Assembly: GCA_023445445.1 (NCBI GenBank)
Contig: JAEXLD010000040.1
Location: 1-7,291, forward strand
DNA length: 7,291 nucleotides
From: Bacillota bacterium
GTDB taxonomy: Bacteria > Bacillota > Clostridia > Clostridiales > Clostridiaceae
Direction of reading: 5' to 3'
A program made the translations under genes and the position numbers. Below are positions 4,630-7,291 of this stretch, piece by piece. Numbering within the stretch: position 1 is the stretch's first letter; every line of letters starts with the position of its first letter. The notes below the pieces were generated by a model. The model had not been told where the DNA came from. It saw only the letters and a list, made by a program, of their open reading frames with translations, and did not search any database.

Positions 4630-5421
4630 ATGGATAATAGAAAAATATTAATAAAAAAGGATATAGTAGATGCTCTAAGACAGATAGGTATTAAAAGTGG
4701 ACAAAGTATTATGGTTCATACTTCCATGAAGAGTTTTGGATTTGTATGTGGTGGGCCACAAATTATAATTGAGGCACTTATAGAGGTTGTTGGGGAAGAA
4801 GGAACTATAATGATGCCAACACAGACATGGAAAAACATGGACCCTGCTTATGGTGTACACTGGCAGGAACCTAAAGAGTGGTGGGATATTATTAGAGATA
4901 ATTGGCCAGCTTATGATAAAAATATTACTCCAACAAATTCAATGGGAGCAGTAGCAGAAATGTTTAGAAATTGGCCAGGTACATTACGAAGTGATCATCC
5001 TGTTAGATCCGTAGCTGCTTGGGGGAAAAATGCTAAATATCTTGTAAGTAATCATGATTTAAGTGATATTTTTGGTGAAACATCGCCAATTGGAAAGCTA
5101 TATAATTTGAATGGACATGTATTATTATTAGGAACTGGATATGATAAAAATACTTCTATGCATCTAGCAGATGTAAGAGCAAATTATCCATCAAAACATA
5201 TGGAGGAAAATAGTTGTGCAATAATTAAGGATGGTAAACGCCAATGGATTACCTATTCTACTTTATATGTTGATGGAGAGGATTTTATAGATATAGGCAA
5301 GGCATTTGAAGAAAGCAATAATATAAGTAAAACTAAGATTGGAAATGCAGATATAAGATTTATGAAGCAAAGAGATATTGTAGACTATGCAGTTAAATGG
5401 ATTGAAAAAAATAGAAAATAA
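4630..5421 (+). CDS. AAC(3)-family (Antibiotic_NAT, YokD-like) acetyltransferase
   Basis: The protein has 263 residues, typical for the family that transfers acetyl from acetyl-CoA to the 3-amino group of aminoglycosides. Family blocks seen are MVHTSMKSFGFVCGG (28-42), GTIMMPTQTW (58-67), NITPTNSMGAVAEMF (98-112), the core RSDHPVRSVAAWGK (120-133, with H123 and S127), LLLGTGYDKNTSMHLAD (165-181, with H178) and, near the C-terminus, IGNADIRFMKQRDIVDYAV. It is cytoplasmic, with no signal peptide. The annotated start is ATG 4630, with GGAG 6 bases upstream. The in-frame GTG at 4618 is rejected because it sits in the purine-rich ribosome binding site. The gene has its own promoter and overlaps no element of mobile resistance cassettes, and its base composition matches its surroundings, so it looks like a resident chromosomal member. 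Anaerobes take up aminoglycosides poorly, so another amine substrate is possible. Confidence 0.88.
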   Translation: MDNRKILIKKDIVDALRQIGIKSGQSIMVHTSMKSFGFVCGGPQIIIEALIEVVGEEGTIMMPTQTWKNMDPAYGVHWQEPKEWWDIIRDNWPAYDKNITPTNSMGAVAEMFRNWPGTLRSDHPVRSVAAWGKNAKYLVSNHDLSDIFGETSPIGKLYNLNGHVLLLGTGYDKNTSMHLADVRANYPSKHMEENSCAIIKDGKRQWITYSTLYVDGEDFIDIGKAFEESNNISKTKIGNADIRFMKQRDIVDYAVKWIEKNRK

Positions 5422-5441
5422 ATATAATTGGGGTGTAATAT

Positions 5442-6005
5442 ATGAAGAATTTAGGAGCTAAGACTATAGAAACAGAAAGGTTAATTTTAAGAAGATTTAA
5501 AATGGAAGATGCTGAAGCTATGTATAAAAATTGGGTTACTGATGAAGATGTTACAAAATTTTTAACATGGCCTCCACATAGTAGTATAGAATTAACAAAA
5601 AATATTTTAAAAGAGTGGATTAATGAGTATAAAAATGAAAATTATTATAATTGGGCTATTACAATAAAAGAAAATGGTGATGAACCTATTGGAAGTATTG
5701 GTGCTGTAGACATTAATGAAAGAATTAATATGGTTCATATAGGCTATTGCATAAGTAAGAAGTGGTGGAATAAGGGCATAACCTCAGAGGCACTAAAAGC
5801 ATTAATTAAATATTTCTTTGAAGAAGTTGGTGTTAACAGAGTTGAGTCAAGACATGATACTAATAATCCTAACTCAGGAAAAGTAATGATGAAGTGTGGT
5901 ATGAATTATGAGGGTACAATGAGAGAAGCAGATATAAATAATCAAGGAATATGCGATTATTCAATGTATGGAATTCTCGCTAAAGATTTTTTTAAAAAAG
6001 AGTAA
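5442..6005 (+). CDS. GNAT-family N-acetyltransferase (RimJ/RimL type)
   Basis: The protein has 187 residues, the usual size of a single Acetyltransf_3 domain. The N-terminal strand pattern TIETERLILRRFKMEDA (8-24) is typical. Motif A is carried by HIGYCISKKWWNKGITSEALKAL (99-121), whose W-x-KGI-x-SEA positions bind the acetyl-CoA pyrophosphate. Motif B follows with VNRVESRHDTNNPNSGKVMMKCGMNYEGTMRE (131-162), where NxxS and the CGM-x-YEG turn are characteristic. It probably acetylates an amine, possibly a protein N-terminus as in RimJ/RimL or a small molecule; the target cannot be read from the sequence. The start is 20 bases after the preceding stop, with GGGGTG 6 bases upstream of ATG, so it is co-transcribed with the AAC(3)-like gene. 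A terminator follows at 6080-6108. Confidence 0.88.
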   Translation: MKNLGAKTIETERLILRRFKMEDAEAMYKNWVTDEDVTKFLTWPPHSSIELTKNILKEWINEYKNENYYNWAITIKENGDEPIGSIGAVDINERINMVHIGYCISKKWWNKGITSEALKALIKYFFEEVGVNRVESRHDTNNPNSGKVMMKCGMNYEGTMREADINNQGICDYSMYGILAKDFFKKE

Positions 6006-6014
6006 ATTACTAAC

Positions 6015-6049
6015 ACTATAAGGGAAGATAATGTGGATAATCTTATAGT
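6015..6049. repeat. Inverted repeat enclosing a perfect DnaA-box 9-mer
   Basis: ACTATAAG (6015-6022) is complementary to CTTATAGT (6042-6049). The loop contains TGTGGATAA (6032-6040), which reads TTATCCACA on the minus strand, the consensus DnaA box. No T tract follows, so it is not a good terminator. It lies between convergent genes. One such 9-mer can occur by chance. Confidence 0.4.
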
Positions 6050-6079
6050 CCTTGTGGAGTTTTATAATTTGAAATTTAT

Positions 6080-6108
6080 AAAAGACGACTTTAGCGGTCG
6101 TCTTTTTT
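6080..6108. terminator. Bidirectional intrinsic terminator between convergent genes
   Basis: AAAAGACGAC (6080-6089) pairs perfectly with GTCGTCTTTT (6097-6106) across a 7-base loop, followed by more T on the plus strand. On the minus strand the stem ends in TTTT and continues TATAAATTT. It begins 2 bases beyond the stop codon of the minus-strand gene and about 75 bases after the GNAT stop, so it serves both. Confidence 0.9.
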
Positions 6109-6110
6109 AT

Positions 6111-7286
6111 CTAAAAAACTTGGAATATGAAGAACTTAAGGTAATAAGATTCATCAGAGTTCCACAAAATTGGATGATCTGCACTTTGAGTTCTTACTTC
6201 TACTTGTCTTAAAGTTCTTCTAGCATCATGAGCAGCTTCTAATACAGTTTTCTTTAATTGTTCTTCACTCATATAATGTGAACAAGAACAAGTTGCAAAG
6301 TATCCACCTTCTTTAACCATTTTTAATCCTCTAAGGTTTATTTCTTTATAGCCTCTAATAGCTGAATTAATTGTATTTCTTGACTTTGTAAAGGCTGGGG
6401 GGTCTAATATAACAACATCAAATTGCTTTCCTTCTCTTGACCAATCTCCAAGAACATTAAAAGCATTATGGCATTCAAATTTAACTGTATCTTGTAGGTT
6501 ATTAAGTTCTGCATTTTTTCTAGCACAATCTATAGCATGTTGAGATACATCAATACCTAATACTGATTTTGCACCTGAAATACCTGCATTTAATGCAAAG
6601 GAACCAGTATGCGTAAAGCAATCTAATACATCTTTATCCTTACAGATTCTATGCATAGCTGCTCTATTTTCTTTTTGGTCTAAGAAGAAACCAGTCTTTT
6701 GACCATTTTCTAAGTCAACTATGTACTTAACACCATTTTCAATTATTTCTATATTAGTATCGAAAGGCTCAGTTAAAAAACCTTTAGTTTGTTCAAGACC
6801 TTCTATTTCTCTAGTCTTAATATCACTTCTTTCGTAAACACCCTTAGCTCCGAATTCATCAACTAATATTTTAACTATTAAGTCTCTATACTTATCCATT
6901 CCTAAAGTTGATATTTGAATTACATAGTAGTCTTCAAATTTATCTACTGTTAAGCCTGGTAAAAAGTCAGCTTCTCCAAATATAAGTCTACAAGATGAAG
7001 TGTCTATAACAGTTTTTCTATATTCATATGCTGCTTCAAATCTTCTTTTAAAGAAATCATAATTTATTTCTTCATTTATATCTCTAGTCATAATTCTAAT
7101 AGTTATCTTACTTCTATCATTAATATAACCTTTTCCTATGAAGTAATTTTTGTGATTATATACTTCAACTATATCACCATTTTCATAATCGCCATCATAT
7201 TCATTTATTTCATCAATATATATCCAAGGTCTGCCTTGCTCAGCTCTTTTATTTTTCCCTTTATGTAAAAAAAACTTACTTGCCAT
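6111..7286 (-). CDS. Class I SAM-dependent rRNA methyltransferase with PUA domain (RlmI/RlmQ-like)
   Basis: The protein has 391 residues, the full length of the RlmI-type family. Residues 1 to about 75 form the PUA RNA-binding domain, with the family opening KGKNKRAEQGRPWIYIDEI and later GKGYINDRSKITIRI. A central region (about 76-190) includes ADFLPGLTVDKFEDYYVIQ. The Rossmann methyltransferase domain follows: FFLDQKENR (200-208), motif I VLDCFTHTGSFALNA (220-234), acidic motif II GIDVSQHAI (244-252), motif IV VILDPPAFTKS (292-302) and the CSCSHYM block (333-339). E. coli RlmI makes m5C in 23S rRNA. From memory, Gram-positive members such as RlmQ of Staphylococcus make m7G instead, so the modified base here cannot be fixed. 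The start is ATG at 7286, which gives the expected N-terminus, but its ribosome binding site lies beyond the window. Confidence 0.9.
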   Translation of the reverse strand: MASKFFLHKGKNKRAEQGRPWIYIDEINEYDGDYENGDIVEVYNHKNYFIGKGYINDRSKITIRIMTRDINEEINYDFFKRRFEAAYEYRKTVIDTSSCRLIFGEADFLPGLTVDKFEDYYVIQISTLGMDKYRDLIVKILVDEFGAKGVYERSDIKTREIEGLEQTKGFLTEPFDTNIEIIENGVKYIVDLENGQKTGFFLDQKENRAAMHRICKDKDVLDCFTHTGSFALNAGISGAKSVLGIDVSQHAIDCARKNAELNNLQDTVKFECHNAFNVLGDWSREGKQFDVVILDPPAFTKSRNTINSAIRGYKEINLRGLKMVKEGGYFATCSCSHYMSEEQLKKTVLEAAHDARRTLRQVEVRTQSADHPILWNSDESYYLKFFIFQVF

Positions 7287-7291
7287 AATAT

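Overview
The window is very AT-rich (below about 30% G+C by eye) and uses AGA for Arg, ATA for Ile and strong GGAGG/GGGG ribosome binding sites. Together with the proteins present, this points to a low-GC Firmicute, most likely the chromosome of a Clostridium sensu stricto species. The coding genes are ordinary accessory or housekeeping genes. The less usual content is in the intergenic regions.

Left part (1-1721): an intrinsic-terminator-like hairpin runs directly into the ribosome binding site of a radical SAM gene of the YhcC/YtqA (TIGR01212) family. A comB-like 2-phosphosulfolactate phosphatase gene follows 24 bases later, so the two probably form an operon. Next comes about 630 bases without a protein gene (1722-2351). 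It holds a strong sigma-A-type promoter whose start region is covered by a near-perfect Fur-box palindrome. A 10-bp stem-loop with a C-containing loop and a perfect 15-bp terminator follow, with no credible ORF between. I read this as a candidate Fur-repressed small RNA of about 150 nt. The rest of the gap holds a second strong hairpin (2096-2137) and a short G-rich stretch (2282-2343) just before the next gene.

Middle part (2352-4321): two tandem paralogous genes encode exported CAP-domain (SCP/PR1-like, YkwD-type) proteins. Their CAP domains are about 69% identical by hand alignment, and their N-termini match. The linkers differ: one is basic and Ser/Pro-rich, the other is Pro/Gln/Glu-rich. 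The second gene has its own leader, with a TATAAT box overlapped by a palindrome of the same ATTGATA-N5-TATCAAT form as at the small-RNA promoter. That gives a possible shared iron (Fur) control.

Right part (4322-7291): after the second CAP gene lies a compact structured element of about 165 bp, with terminal inverted repeats, complementary inner arms and two central hairpins that share a CTTTGG core. It looks like a MITE-like repeat or a multi-branched RNA, and its right end doubles as a terminator. A clean TTGACA-N17-TAATAT promoter then drives an AAC(3)-family acetyltransferase gene and a GNAT acetyltransferase gene in a two-gene operon. A bidirectional terminator separates these from a convergent RlmI/RlmQ-like rRNA methyltransferase gene on the minus strand, whose start lies 5 bases from the window edge.

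I see no CRISPR array, tRNA, rRNA, intact transposase or phage gene.
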